Assembly: GCA_948439405.1 (NCBI GenBank)
Contig: CAOJNB010000002.1
Location: 1 to 64,000, forward strand
Direction of reading: 5' to 3'
Length of the DNA stretch: 64,000 nt
DNA from: an uncultured Coriobacteriaceae bacterium
Lineage (GTDB): Bacteria; Actinomycetota; Coriobacteriia; Coriobacteriales; Atopobiaceae
The notes beneath the pieces are model-generated. The model was not told the origin of the DNA and searched no databases. It saw only the letters and a list, made by a program, of their open reading frames with translations. A program made the translations under genes and the position numbers. This document shows positions 26,248-34,403 of the stretch, piece by piece; the stretch's first letter is position 1; the number at the start of each line of letters is the position of its first letter.

Positions 26248-27294
26248 CTAGCAGATCTCGCAGACCCAGCCCTCGGGGCCCTCGATCTTGCACTGCTGGA
26301 TGTCGGTGAGGGTCTCGCGCAGCTTCGCCATCACCGGGCCGACGTGGTCCATGCCGCCCTCGCCGAACAGCACCTCGTCCTCGCCGGCGACGACCTTGCC
26401 CACCGGGCTGATGACGGCGGCGGTGCCGCACATGCCGCACTCGACGAAGGCGCCGTCGAGCACCTCCTGGAAGGGCACCTGGCGCTCGACGACCTCCATG
26501 CCCAGCATGTCGCGGGCCACCTGGACGAGCGAGCGGCGCGTGACCGAGGGCAGGATCGAGTCGGTCGCGGACTTGGGGACCACGAGCGTGCCCTCGCGGT
26601 CCACGAACAGGAAGTTCGCCCCGCCGGACTCCTCCACGTAGGTGTGGGTCATCGGGTCGAGGAACATGTTGTCGGCGAAGCCGGCCTCGTGGGCGAGGAC
26701 GCTCGGGTACAGCGACATCGCGTAGTTGAGGCCCGCCTTGATGTTGCCGGTGCCGTGCGGGGCGGCGCGGTCGTACTCAGGCACCTGCACCGCGACGGGG
26801 CGCACGCCGCCGGAGTAGTACGGGCCGACCGGCGTCACGAGGATGCGGAACTGGTACTCGTCGGCCGGCGCCACGCCGATGACCTCGCCGGTGGCGACCA
26901 TGAACGGGCGGACGTAGAGGGTCGCGCCCGAGCCGAACGGCGGCACCCAGGCCTCGTTGGCGCGCACGACCTCCTTGACGGCCTCCACGAAGCGGTCCTC
27001 CGGGAAGGGCGGCATCACGATGCGGCGGGCGGAGTCGGCCATGCGGGCGGCGTTGAGGTCGGGACGGAAGCACACGATGCGGCCGTCCTCGGTGGTGTAG
27101 GCCTTGAGGCCCTCGAAGATCTCCTGGCAGTAGTGGAAGATGCCGGCGCACTCGGAGAGGGTGAGCGTGTGGTCCTCGGTGAGGCGCCCCTCGCCCCAGG
27201 CCCCGTCCCTGTAGTCGCAGACGTAGCTGTAGTCCGTGGGACGGTAGGCGAAGCCGATGCTGCCCCAGTCCAGATCCTTCTTCTCAACCGCCAT
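26248..27294 (-). CDS. ilvE: Branched-chain amino acid aminotransferase
   Basis: This 348-residue PLP fold-type IV transaminase moves the amino group between glutamate and branched-chain 2-oxo acids, the last step of Leu/Ile/Val synthesis. The N-terminal FEGLKAYTTEDGRIVCFRP and the arginine region ATLYVRPFMVATG are typical of the long BCAT form. The PLP lysine is in NIKAGLNYAMS. The C-terminal SGGANFLFVD and GTAAVISPVG motifs are present. It works in the same pathway as leuA but is far from it. The next gene, hisS, is on the same strand with its own promoter. Confidence 0.95.
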   Translation of the reverse strand: MAVEKKDLDWGSIGFAYRPTDYSYVCDYRDGAWGEGRLTEDHTLTLSECAGIFHYCQEIFEGLKAYTTEDGRIVCFRPDLNAARMADSARRIVMPPFPEDRFVEAVKEVVRANEAWVPPFGSGATLYVRPFMVATGEVIGVAPADEYQFRILVTPVGPYYSGGVRPVAVQVPEYDRAAPHGTGNIKAGLNYAMSLYPSVLAHEAGFADNMFLDPMTHTYVEESGGANFLFVDREGTLVVPKSATDSILPSVTRRSLVQVARDMLGMEVVERQVPFQEVLDGAFVECGMCGTAAVISPVGKVVAGEDEVLFGEGGMDHVGPVMAKLRETLTDIQQCKIEGPEGWVCEIC

Positions 27295-27492
27295 CGTGGC
27301 CCCCTCGCTCCTCGGGCCCGGGACCGGGCCTTGCTCATCCCTACCCTAGACCTTTTCGCCCGCGGCCCCCGCGGCCGTCCTCCCTTGTCCCCAACCGTTT
27401 ACATAGTGTCGGGAGCACCCCGGCGGGCGATGCTCGTATAGTTGGGGCGCGCGAACGCAAGGGGTGGAGAGCCCAACGGAAGGAGTCACGTC

Positions 27493-28467
27493 ATGAACAA
27501 GCACGAGCGCGTCGTCGCGGCCATCAAGGGCGAGGAGGTCGACGGGCTGCCCAGCAGCTTCTCGCTGCACTTCCCGCCCGAGGCGGCCGTCGGGCCCGAG
27601 GCGGTCGAGGCGCACCTGCGCTTCTTCGAGGACACCGACACCGACATCCTCAAGGTCATGAACGAGCACCTGCTGCGCCAGTACGACATGGTGTACACGC
27701 CGTCCGAGTACAACACCGCGGTCGTCAAGCTCACGAGCGACACGTCCTACATCGAGAAGCAGGTCGAGATGACCAAGCAGATCCTCGACCGCGCGGAGAA
27801 GGACGCCTTCACCCAGGGCACGCTCCACGGCATCGTCGCCACGGCGATCCACGTGATCGGCCACATGGGCGAGCACTACCCGTGGATGGCCGAGCGCCAG
27901 ATGCTCACCGACTTCTGCCGCTGGGACGAGCCCGCCATGGCCGACGCCTTCGAGCGCATCGCCGACTACATGTGCGAGCTCGCCCGCGCCTACGTGCAGG
28001 ACGCCGGCGTCGACTCCGTGTACTACGCGGCCCTCGGCGGCGAGACCCGCTGGTTCACCGACGACGAGTTCGCCCGCCTGGTCGAGCCGGGCGACCGGAA
28101 GATCATGAAGGCGGTCAAGGACGCCGGCGGCTACTGCTTCCTGCACGTGTGCAAGGACACCCTCAACATGGAGCGCTACCGCCCCTACGCCGCCGAGGCC
28201 GACGTCATGAACTGGGGCGTCTACGAGGTGCCGTTCTCCCTCGAGCAGGGTCGCGAGCTGTGGCCGGGCAAGACGCTCATGGGCGGCCTCGAGAACCGCT
28301 CCGGCGCGATCGCCTCGGGCGACGCCGAGCAGGCCCGCCAGGCCGTGCGCGACCTCGTCGCCGACTTCGGCCGCACCGGCCTGATCGTGGGCGCCGACTG
28401 CACGCTGGCCACCGAGCAGGACCGCTCGGTCGTGCGCGCCGTGGTCGAGGAGGCCAGGAGCCTGTAG
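27493..28467 (+). CDS. Uroporphyrinogen decarboxylase-family protein
   Basis: This 324-residue TIM-barrel protein belongs to the UroD/methyltransferase superfamily. It is related to HemE, but no other heme genes are near. In anaerobes such proteins are often corrinoid or coenzyme-M-type methyltransferases. A possible zinc site is suggested by FLHVCKDTLN and the later GADCTL. The N-terminal arginines that define HemE are not in the expected pattern, so haem synthesis is unlikely. A TATAGT box at 27437-27442 and a GGAAGGAG ribosome site support the start. A strong terminator follows. Confidence 0.78.
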   Translation: MNKHERVVAAIKGEEVDGLPSSFSLHFPPEAAVGPEAVEAHLRFFEDTDTDILKVMNEHLLRQYDMVYTPSEYNTAVVKLTSDTSYIEKQVEMTKQILDRAEKDAFTQGTLHGIVATAIHVIGHMGEHYPWMAERQMLTDFCRWDEPAMADAFERIADYMCELARAYVQDAGVDSVYYAALGGETRWFTDDEFARLVEPGDRKIMKAVKDAGGYCFLHVCKDTLNMERYRPYAAEADVMNWGVYEVPFSLEQGRELWPGKTLMGGLENRSGAIASGDAEQARQAVRDLVADFGRTGLIVGADCTLATEQDRSVVRAVVEEARSL

Positions 28468-28524
28468 CGGGACGGGACGCGGCGCTGCGGACGCTGCGGG
28501 CGCCGCGCGTCGACGCGGATTCGA

Positions 28525-28557
28525 GGGGCCGGGACGGCAGCGTCCCGGCCCCTTCCT
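28525..28557 (+). terminator. Intrinsic terminator after the UroD-family gene
   Basis: A perfect 12-bp stem (GGGGCCGGGACG and its complement) with a 4-base loop is followed by TTCCT. Confidence 0.75.
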
Positions 28558-28634
28558 CGTGCGCCGCCCGGGCGGGCTCCCCGCAGGCCCACCCGGGCGG
28601 GTCTTATTGCGGGGGCATGGATGTTCCTTTCGAA

Positions 28635-28786
28635 CCCTTGTTTCTGACCTGGGCATTCGTGGCACGAATCCGTGCGTACGCACGGATTCGCCACCGTTGG
28701 CCGACGCGAACGCCGGTGGCCGAATTCCGGGGAACTTATGCGCACGCACAAATTCGGCCTGCAAAACCGCAGGTCGCAGACAAGGG
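28635..28786. repeat. Compound palindromic element, possible REPIN/MITE
   Basis: The 310-base gene-free stretch before coaX holds nested inverted repeats. The outer arms CCCTTGTTTCTGACCTG (28635-28651) and CAGGTCGCAGACAAGGG (28770-28786) are complementary at 15 of 17 positions. Inside lie a perfect 26-bp palindrome (28665-28690, half-site CGAATCCGTGCGT), a GCCACCG/CGGTGGC pair, and a GGCCGAATT/AATTCGGCC pair. No protein is encoded. The structure resembles small non-autonomous repeats, but no target-site duplication is obvious. Confidence 0.65.
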
Positions 28787-28845
28787 ATCCGGGAGAGATG
28801 CGACCCCTCCCACGAGCTCGGCCGCCGGCGGGAGACGGAGCGGGC

Positions 28846-29646
28846 CTACCGCGCGTTCGCGGCCCAGAGCAGGGCGAGGCCGCGCAGGGTGAGGGTGTCG
28901 TCCACCTCGGCGTCATGGGCGATCAGGCAGGCGACGCCCGCTGCGTCGTCGCCGGTGAGCACGACGGTCGGCGCGCACCCGAGTTCGGCCGCCACGCCGT
29001 CGAGCAGGCCGTCGATGCGGGCGGCCTCGCCGAGCACGACGCCGGACTGCATGGCCGCGCGCGTGTTGCGCCCGATCACGCCGGCGGGGGCGCGCAGCTC
29101 CACCTCGGGCAGGCGCGCGGCGGCCTCGGCGAGGGCGTGCGCCCCCAGCGCCATGCCGGGCGCGATGACGCCGCCCGCGAAGGCGCCGTCGGCGTCGATC
29201 ACCTCGAGGTTCGTCGTCGTGCCCAGGTCCACCACGACCACCGGGGCGCCGTAGCGGTGCCGCGCCGCGACGACGTCGGCGACGCGGTCCGGGCCGACCT
29301 CGCCGGGGTCGTCGTAGCGCATGCGCAGGCCCGTCCTGAGCCCGGGACCCACGACGAGCGCCCTCGAGGGGACGGCCGCGGCGCACGCGCGGCGCCAGGC
29401 GTCGGTGACGGAGGGGACCACGCACGACAGGATCGCCCCGGCGGGCTCGACGTCGGGCAGCAGCGTGAGCGCCTGGCTCAACCGCACGCGGGCCTCGTCC
29501 GCCGTGACGGGCGCGAGGGTGGTGAGCTCGCACGACCCCAGCAGCTCGGGCTCGTCCGAGCCCGAGGCGGCGTCGAACAGCCCGAAGCGCGTCACCGTGT
29601 TGCCCACGTCGACCGCGAGCACGCGCCTCCCGCGCGCCTTCGCCAT
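28846..29646 (-). CDS. coaX: Type III pantothenate kinase
   Basis: This 266-residue ASKHA-fold kinase phosphorylates pantothenate in the first step of coenzyme A synthesis. The P-loop block is AVDVGNTVTRFGLFD. The pantothenate-binding motif is VGPDRVADVVAARH, matching the family's GADR region with Pro for Ala. The metal-binding block is VVVDLGTTTNLEVID. A later GGVIAPGM completes the signature. It is of normal length and has a GAGGTGGGA ribosome site. Type III enzymes need a monovalent cation and are not feedback-inhibited by CoA. Confidence 0.93.
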   Translation of the reverse strand: MAKARGRRVLAVDVGNTVTRFGLFDAASGSDEPELLGSCELTTLAPVTADEARVRLSQALTLLPDVEPAGAILSCVVPSVTDAWRRACAAAVPSRALVVGPGLRTGLRMRYDDPGEVGPDRVADVVAARHRYGAPVVVVDLGTTTNLEVIDADGAFAGGVIAPGMALGAHALAEAAARLPEVELRAPAGVIGRNTRAAMQSGVVLGEAARIDGLLDGVAAELGCAPTVVLTGDDAAGVACLIAHDAEVDDTLTLRGLALLWAANAR

Positions 29647-29764
29647 CGTCCCACCTCGCCTTCCGGGCCCTCCGGCCCCTCGCAGACCGTCCCGGATTAT
29701 ACTGTGCGCCGTCCCGTAACCCGACTCCCCGACGAGGGGGAGCGGATATACGAAGGAGCATCGC

Positions 29765-31456
29765 ATGAGCGAGAAGAGCGACCGCGCCGGCGTGCGCGGG
29801 CAGCTCACGCCGGCCGGCGTCGCGATCGGCTGCGTGGGTTGCGTCATCATCACCGCGTCGTCGGTGTACACCGCCCTCAAGATGGGCGCCCTCCCCTGGC
29901 CCACGATCTTCACCTCGATCACCGCGCTGGTGCTGCTGCGCGCGCTGGGCCACTCGAGCCTCAACGAGGCCAACGTCACCCAGATCGTCATGAGCGCCGG
30001 CTCCATGGTGGCCGGAGGCATCGCCTTCACCATCCCGGGCATCTGGATCCTGGGCCTCGCCCACGAGGTGAGCTGGCAGGAGATGCTCGCCGTGGCCCTC
30101 GCGGGGACGCTTCTGGGCCTCGTGTGCACGGCGCTGATCCGCAAGCGCTTCGTCGACGACTCCGACCTCGAGTACCCCATCGGCACCGCCGCGGCCGAGA
30201 CGCTGCTCGCGAGCGGCGCGGGCGCGGACACCCGGGCGCGCCTGTTCGGCTCGATGGGCTTCGCCGGGCTGTGGACCGTCGCCCGCGACGTCCTGCATTG
30301 GATTCCCGCGACGATCCTGCAGCTGCCGATCCCCGGCGTGGCCTTCGGCTTCCAGCTCTCCCCGATGCGCCTCGCCACCGGCTTCCTCGTCGGGGGCCGC
30401 TCGATCGCGTGGTGGACGGCGGGCGCCGTGCTCGCCGCCTTCGGCATCACCGTGGGGGGCACGGCGGCCGGGCTGTGGGACCTCGCCTCGTGCGACGGCA
30501 TCGTGAAGAGCCTCGGCATGGGCCTCATGATGGGCTCCGGCTTCGGCGTCGTCGTCCGCGACATCGTCGCCCCCGCCGTCCGCAGGGCCGCCTCCCGGCG
30601 CGCCGCCGCGGGCGCCTCCGCGGGCGTGGACGGGGACGCGGGGGCCCGCGCGTCGCGCTGGACCGACCTCTCCCGCGCCGACGCGGGCCTGCTCGCCCTC
30701 ATGGCGGCGGCAGCGGCGCTGCTCGCCTGCATCGCCCTCGGGCTCGGGCCCGTCGTGAGCGTCGCGATCGTGGCCCTCTCCTTCGTCACGGCGATCATGA
30801 GCGCGCAGTCCGTCGGCCAGTCCGGCATCGACCCGATGGAGATCTTCGGTCTCATCGTCCTGCTGTTCGTCGCCGCCTTCTCCGACGCGACGCAGGTCCA
30901 GCTCTTCTACGTCGCGGGCGTCGTGGCCGTGGCGTGCGGGCTCGCCGGCGACGTCATGAGCGACTTCAAGACGGGCCAGATCATCGGCACGAGCCCGCGC
31001 TCGATGTGGCTCGGCCAGGCGCTCGGCGCGCTGCTCGGCACCGTCGTCTCGGTCGCCGTCATGGCGGTGCTCGTGGGCGCCTACGGCCAGGACGCCTTCG
31101 GCGGCGACGGCGCGTTCGTGGCCGCGCAGGCCGAGGTCGTCGCGACGATGGTCTCGGGCATCCCGAGCCTGCCCGCCTTCGTCGCGGGCCTCGTCGGCGG
31201 CGTGCTGCTGCACTGCCTGGGCTTCCCCGCGATGATGCTGGGCCTCGGCGTGTACCTGCCCTTCTACATGTCCATCTCGGCCGCCGTCGGCGCGCTCGTG
31301 CGCAAGGCGCTCGACCTCGTCGTCGCCAGGCGCCGCCTCGACGCCGAGAAGGCGGACGAGGCGGGCGTGGTGATCGCCTCCGGCGTGCTGGGCGGCGAGT
31401 CGATCGTGGGCGTGCTCGTGGCGCTCGCCAGCGTGGTCGCCGGGCTGGGGGGCTAG
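29765..31456 (+). CDS. OPT-family oligopeptide/metal-complex transporter
   Basis: This 563-residue protein has about 14 hydrophobic segments and belongs to the oligopeptide transporter superfamily. The N-terminal pattern YTALKMGALPWPTIFTSI and the FVDDSDLEYPIGTA loop resemble bacterial OPT proteins, as does QSGIDPMEIFG in the second half. Bacterial OPT members take up peptides or metal chelates, perhaps by proton symport. There is no adjacent peptidase. TATACT at 29698-29703 and GAAGGAG before the ATG support the start. Its last 4 bases overlap the convergent PIN gene. Confidence 0.85.
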   Translation: MSEKSDRAGVRGQLTPAGVAIGCVGCVIITASSVYTALKMGALPWPTIFTSITALVLLRALGHSSLNEANVTQIVMSAGSMVAGGIAFTIPGIWILGLAHEVSWQEMLAVALAGTLLGLVCTALIRKRFVDDSDLEYPIGTAAAETLLASGAGADTRARLFGSMGFAGLWTVARDVLHWIPATILQLPIPGVAFGFQLSPMRLATGFLVGGRSIAWWTAGAVLAAFGITVGGTAAGLWDLASCDGIVKSLGMGLMMGSGFGVVVRDIVAPAVRRAASRRAAAGASAGVDGDAGARASRWTDLSRADAGLLALMAAAAALLACIALGLGPVVSVAIVALSFVTAIMSAQSVGQSGIDPMEIFGLIVLLFVAAFSDATQVQLFYVAGVVAVACGLAGDVMSDFKTGQIIGTSPRSMWLGQALGALLGTVVSVAVMAVLVGAYGQDAFGGDGAFVAAQAEVVATMVSGIPSLPAFVAGLVGGVLLHCLGFPAMMLGLGVYLPFYMSISAAVGALVRKALDLVVARRRLDAEKADEAGVVIASGVLGGESIVGVLVALASVVAGLGG

Positions 31457-31950
31457 GCCTCGCGGGCGAGCTCGGCGGCGCGGGCGACGTCCACGCACGG
31501 GACGGGCGAGCGCCGAGCGAGCTCGCGGTCGTGCGTGACCACATAGTCCGCCCCGGCGCAGCAAGCCGCCCCGAGGAGCAGGTCGTCCTCGAGGTCGTCG
31601 TGAACGGGACGGAGCGCGAACGCCCGGAGCACCTCGTCGCGGCCAACCGGCACGACGAGCGATGCGTCGAGGACGAAGCGCGCGCACGCCCACGCCGTCT
31701 CCCGCGCCGCCGCGGCGACCTCAGGGGTGACCTCGGCGCCCGCGGCGCGCGCTCCCACCTTCATGTCCTGCGCGAGGACGTAGGCGAGGTCCTTGAGGGA
31801 GAGGGAGGACGTGAGCAGCGCGACGCGCTCGGAGCCGTCCGCCGCCGCAATCAGCTCCGCCGCCTCGGCGTGCGTGCGGGAGCGCGCGAGGAAGTAGTCG
31901 AGCCACACGTTGGTGTCGACGAGCAGCTTGAGGGGACCCCGAGCGGCCAT
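31453..31950 (-). CDS. PIN-domain toxin of a type II toxin-antitoxin pair
   Basis: This 165-residue PIN-domain ribonuclease has acidic residues in LLVDTNVWLDYF (first Asp), a glutamate in HAEAAELI, an aspartate in DDLLLGAAC and an aspartate in YVVTHDRELA. That is the full catalytic set for cleaving RNA in a metal-dependent way. The start codon overlaps the stop of the upstream antitoxin gene by one base (TGATG), so translation is coupled. The gene converges on the OPT transporter. VapC-like proteins often cut tRNA or rRNA; the target here is unknown. Confidence 0.85.
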   Translation of the reverse strand: MAARGPLKLLVDTNVWLDYFLARSRTHAEAAELIAAADGSERVALLTSSLSLKDLAYVLAQDMKVGARAAGAEVTPEVAAAARETAWACARFVLDASLVVPVGRDEVLRAFALRPVHDDLEDDLLLGAACCAGADYVVTHDRELARRSPVPCVDVARAAELAREA

Positions 31951-32285
31951 CACGCGCGCTCCAACTCGGCGAGACGCTCGTCCGCGAGGCTCTCTCGAAG
32001 CGCCTCGTAGTCCGGCTCGGGCAGGACGCCCCCATCGACGCCGATGCGCTCGTAGAAGCCGGCGACGATGCTCGCTCCGGCCTCGCGGGGGTCCGTGGGA
32101 GCAGGAGCCACGTCGTCGCGGACGCTCCTCGGGTCGATCTCGGCGGGAAGGGAGCCGTGCACCGCAAGGTACTCCCAAAGCGCCCTGACGGCGCGCGTGG
32201 GCGTGAGCCCGGCTCGGACGAGCGCGGCGTCCCCCGCGCGCTTCAGGACCGAGTCCATCCTCACGTTCATCTGCATGGTCGCCAT
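31950..32285 (-). CDS. RelB/DinJ-type antitoxin
   Basis: This 111-residue protein begins with a ribbon-helix-helix DNA-binding region (MQMNVRMDSVLKRAGDAALV), typical of RelB/DinJ antitoxins. A flexible acidic C-terminal half should mask the PIN toxin. The pairing of a RelB-type antitoxin with a PIN toxin is a mixed arrangement. Several starts are possible; I chose the ATG at 32285, and the GTG 12 bases upstream sits right on a GGAG. An inverted repeat upstream is the likely autoregulatory operator. Confidence 0.8.
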   Translation of the reverse strand: MATMQMNVRMDSVLKRAGDAALVRAGLTPTRAVRALWEYLAVHGSLPAEIDPRSVRDDVAPAPTDPREAGASIVAGFYERIGVDGGVLPEPDYEALRESLADERLAELERA

Positions 32286-32304
32286 GGCCCCACCCACTCC
32301 GGAT

Positions 32305-32334
32305 AGCTATACATGCTACGCTTCAAGTATAGCT
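32305..32334 (-). promoter_or_regulatory. Operator/promoter of the toxin-antitoxin operon
   Basis: AGCTATAC and GTATAGCT form a perfect 8-bp inverted repeat with a 14-base spacer, 20 bases before the antitoxin start. One arm contains a -10-like TATACT, so binding would block transcription. Confidence 0.6.
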
Positions 32335-32473
32335 CGCACAAGCGCAAGCTTCTACCGTCGCAGTTGGGGAACAGGAGTCGGCCGAACCCGGCAGGCTCGG
32401 CCAACTCGCGGTCTCACTCGCTCTCGGTTCCACAGAAGCGCAGGTGCACTCCGGCGCACTCGCAGGCTCTCTC

Positions 32474-32812
32474 CTAGAGCGCCGCCTCGCCCCGCTCCCT
32501 CGTGCGGATGCGCACGCATTCCTCCACGGCCGTCACGAAGATCTTGCCGTCGCCCACCTCGCCGGTGAGCGCCGTGTCGCACACCAGGTCGATCAGGTCG
32601 TCGACCTGGTCGTCGGGCGCGACGAGCTCCAGCTTCACCTTCGGGATCATGCTGAGCATAACCTCGTTGCCGCGCACGTACTCGCTCCAGCCCCTCTGGC
32701 TGCCGCACCCCATCACCTCGTACACGGTCATGCCGCGCACGCCGGCCCCGTCGAGGGCTGCCTTGAGCTCCACGAGCTTCTCGGGCCGGACGATCGCCGC
32801 GATCCTCTTCAT
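32474..32812 (-). CDS. glnB: Nitrogen regulatory PII protein lacking Tyr51
   Basis: This 112-residue trimeric PII signal protein senses ATP/ADP and 2-oxoglutarate. The N-terminal MKRIAAIVRPEKLVEL, the Walker-like GDGKIFV and the C-terminal RIRTRERGEAAL match GlnB/GlnK. Position 51, the uridylylated or adenylylated tyrosine in RGAEY of other bacteria, is valine here (RGNEVML), so covalent modification at that site is impossible. The gene lies 27 bases after amt on the same strand, so its likely job is to block the ammonium channel when nitrogen is ample (GlnK role). Confidence 0.93.
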   Translation of the reverse strand: MKRIAAIVRPEKLVELKAALDGAGVRGMTVYEVMGCGSQRGWSEYVRGNEVMLSMIPKVKLELVAPDDQVDDLIDLVCDTALTGEVGDGKIFVTAVEECVRIRTRERGEAAL

Positions 32813-32839
32813 GTCGCACCTCCCGTGCGTCGATGCCAC

Positions 32840-34117
32840 CTAGGCGTCCAGGCCGTTGAAGGTCGGGTACGCGCTCTCGCCGTGCTCGGACACGTCCAGG
32901 CCGAGCGCCTCCTCGTGGTCGGTGACCCGCAGCCTGCCTCCGAAGGCCAGGCGCACCACGCCCACGATCAGCAGGTCGAGCACGACCACGATCGCGAGCG
33001 TCACCGCGATCCCCGCGACCTGGCTCGCGAGCAGCGACGGGTCGCCCGTGTAGAGCAGGCCGCCGGCGCCGGTCCAGGACAGCTCGGGCACGCAGAACAG
33101 GCCCGTGAGCAGCCCGCCCAGGATGCCGCCGACCCCGTGGCAGCCGAAGGCGTCGAGCGCATCGTCGTAGCCGAAGCGCGCCTTGAGCCGGGAGATCGCC
33201 AGGTAGCACACCGGAGAGACGACGAGCCCCATCACCACGGCGGCCCAGGGCTCCACGAAGCCGGCGCCCGGTGTCACCACGACGAGCCCGGCGACGAGCC
33301 CCGTGCAGGCGCCCACGAGGGTGGGCTTGCCGGTTGCCACGCGCTCGACGAGGATCCACGAGACGAGGCCCGCCGCGCTCGAGACGGCCGTGTTCAGGAT
33401 CGCGAGGGCCGCGACGCCGTCGGCCGCGAACTCGGAGCCGCCGTTGAAGCCGAACCAGCCGAGCCACAGCAGGCCCGCGCCCAGGGCCACGAACGGCACG
33501 TTGTGCGGACGCGAGCTCCTGAGCCCGAAGTCGCTGCGCGCGCCGAGGGCGAGGCACAGGATCAGCCCCGTCACGCCCGAGCTGATGTGGACGACGTCGC
33601 CGCCGGCGAAGTCGAGCGCACCGATGACGTCGCCGATCAGCGACCCCTCGCCTCCCCACACCATGTGGGCGAGCGGCGCATAGACGACGAGCACCCACAC
33701 GACCAGGAACGCCGAGACCGCGCCGAAGCGCATGCGGCCCGCCACGGACCCCGTGACGATGGCCGCCGTGATCATGGCGAAGGCCATCTGGAAGCACACG
33801 TCGACGACGGAGGGGTAGGTCGCGTCGGCGGGGACGTCCGCCGCCTCGCCGAGCATCCCGTCGACGAGCCCCGACAGGCCCAGCTGGTCGAGGCCGCCGA
33901 ACCAGGACAGCGACCCGTCACCGCCGTAGGCGAACGACCAGCCAGCCGCCACCCAGGCGAGCCCGACGATCCCGATGGCCGCGAAGCACATGAGCATGGT
34001 GTTGACGACGTTCTTCCGGCGCGCGAGCCCCCCGTAGAAGAACGCCAGCCCGGGCGTCATGAACAGCACGAGCATCGTGCACACGAGCATGAACGCCGTC
34101 GATCCGGTGTCGTACAT
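32840..34117 (-). CDS. amt: Ammonium transporter
   Basis: This 425-residue channel has 11 predicted membrane spans and conducts ammonium/ammonia across the membrane. Family blocks include FFYGGLARRKNVVNTMLM near the N-terminus, the pore aromatic region and FHHISSGVTGLILCL-type VVHISSGVTGLILCLALG, and the late GCHGVGGILGGL. The conserved pore histidines are in VVHISSG and GCHGVGG. The ATG follows GGAGGAGGG. Downstream glnB is the standard partner. The upstream gap carries repeated GTNAC/GAAAC half-sites resembling GlnR boxes. Confidence 0.95.
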   Translation of the reverse strand: MYDTGSTAFMLVCTMLVLFMTPGLAFFYGGLARRKNVVNTMLMCFAAIGIVGLAWVAAGWSFAYGGDGSLSWFGGLDQLGLSGLVDGMLGEAADVPADATYPSVVDVCFQMAFAMITAAIVTGSVAGRMRFGAVSAFLVVWVLVVYAPLAHMVWGGEGSLIGDVIGALDFAGGDVVHISSGVTGLILCLALGARSDFGLRSSRPHNVPFVALGAGLLWLGWFGFNGGSEFAADGVAALAILNTAVSSAAGLVSWILVERVATGKPTLVGACTGLVAGLVVVTPGAGFVEPWAAVVMGLVVSPVCYLAISRLKARFGYDDALDAFGCHGVGGILGGLLTGLFCVPELSWTGAGGLLYTGDPSLLASQVAGIAVTLAIVVVLDLLIVGVVRLAFGGRLRVTDHEEALGLDVSEHGESAYPTFNGLDA

Positions 34118-34232
34118 GTCGCATCCCTCCTCCGTCCGCAACGTCATTGCGCGGCCATCCTGGCATCGGGGGAGGTCGGAGACCGCGGCGTCGCGGACAT
34201 GGTTACGGCACGGCCCCGGGCCCGAAACATCC

Positions 34233-34280
34233 GTAGCGGGGCCGAAACATCGCGTCACGGAACCGAAGCCGCGGCGAAAC
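34233..34280. promoter_or_regulatory. GlnR-like half-site array upstream of amt-glnB
   Basis: Read on the plus strand the array is GTAGC-N6-GAAAC-N5-GTCAC-N6-GAAGC-N6-GAAAC, with starts 10-11 bases apart, close to one helical turn. The actinobacterial GlnR box is GTNAC-N6-GAAAC repeated. Two further elements (GTTAC at 34202, GAAAC at 34224) lie just before it. The array is 116 bases from the amt start, and the rest of this 286-base gap holds nothing else that I recognise. Confidence 0.4.
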
Positions 34281-34403
34281 ACGCGCGGGGACGCGCGTGG
34301 GCCCGCGCGCCGGCGCTCCCCGAATTCCGGCGCGTCCCCGCCGCCGTCGCCTCCCCGCGGACGGACGATGAGGACGTCATCGCGCCACGACCAGGGAGGC
34401 CCC

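Noticed and set aside
27493-28467. Calling the UroD-family protein HemE
   Set aside because: No haem genes are nearby and the HemE N-terminal signature is not evident.
28735-29254. Plus-strand frames across the start of coaX
   Set aside because: They run into the palindromic element and antisense to coaX, and lack a ribosome site.
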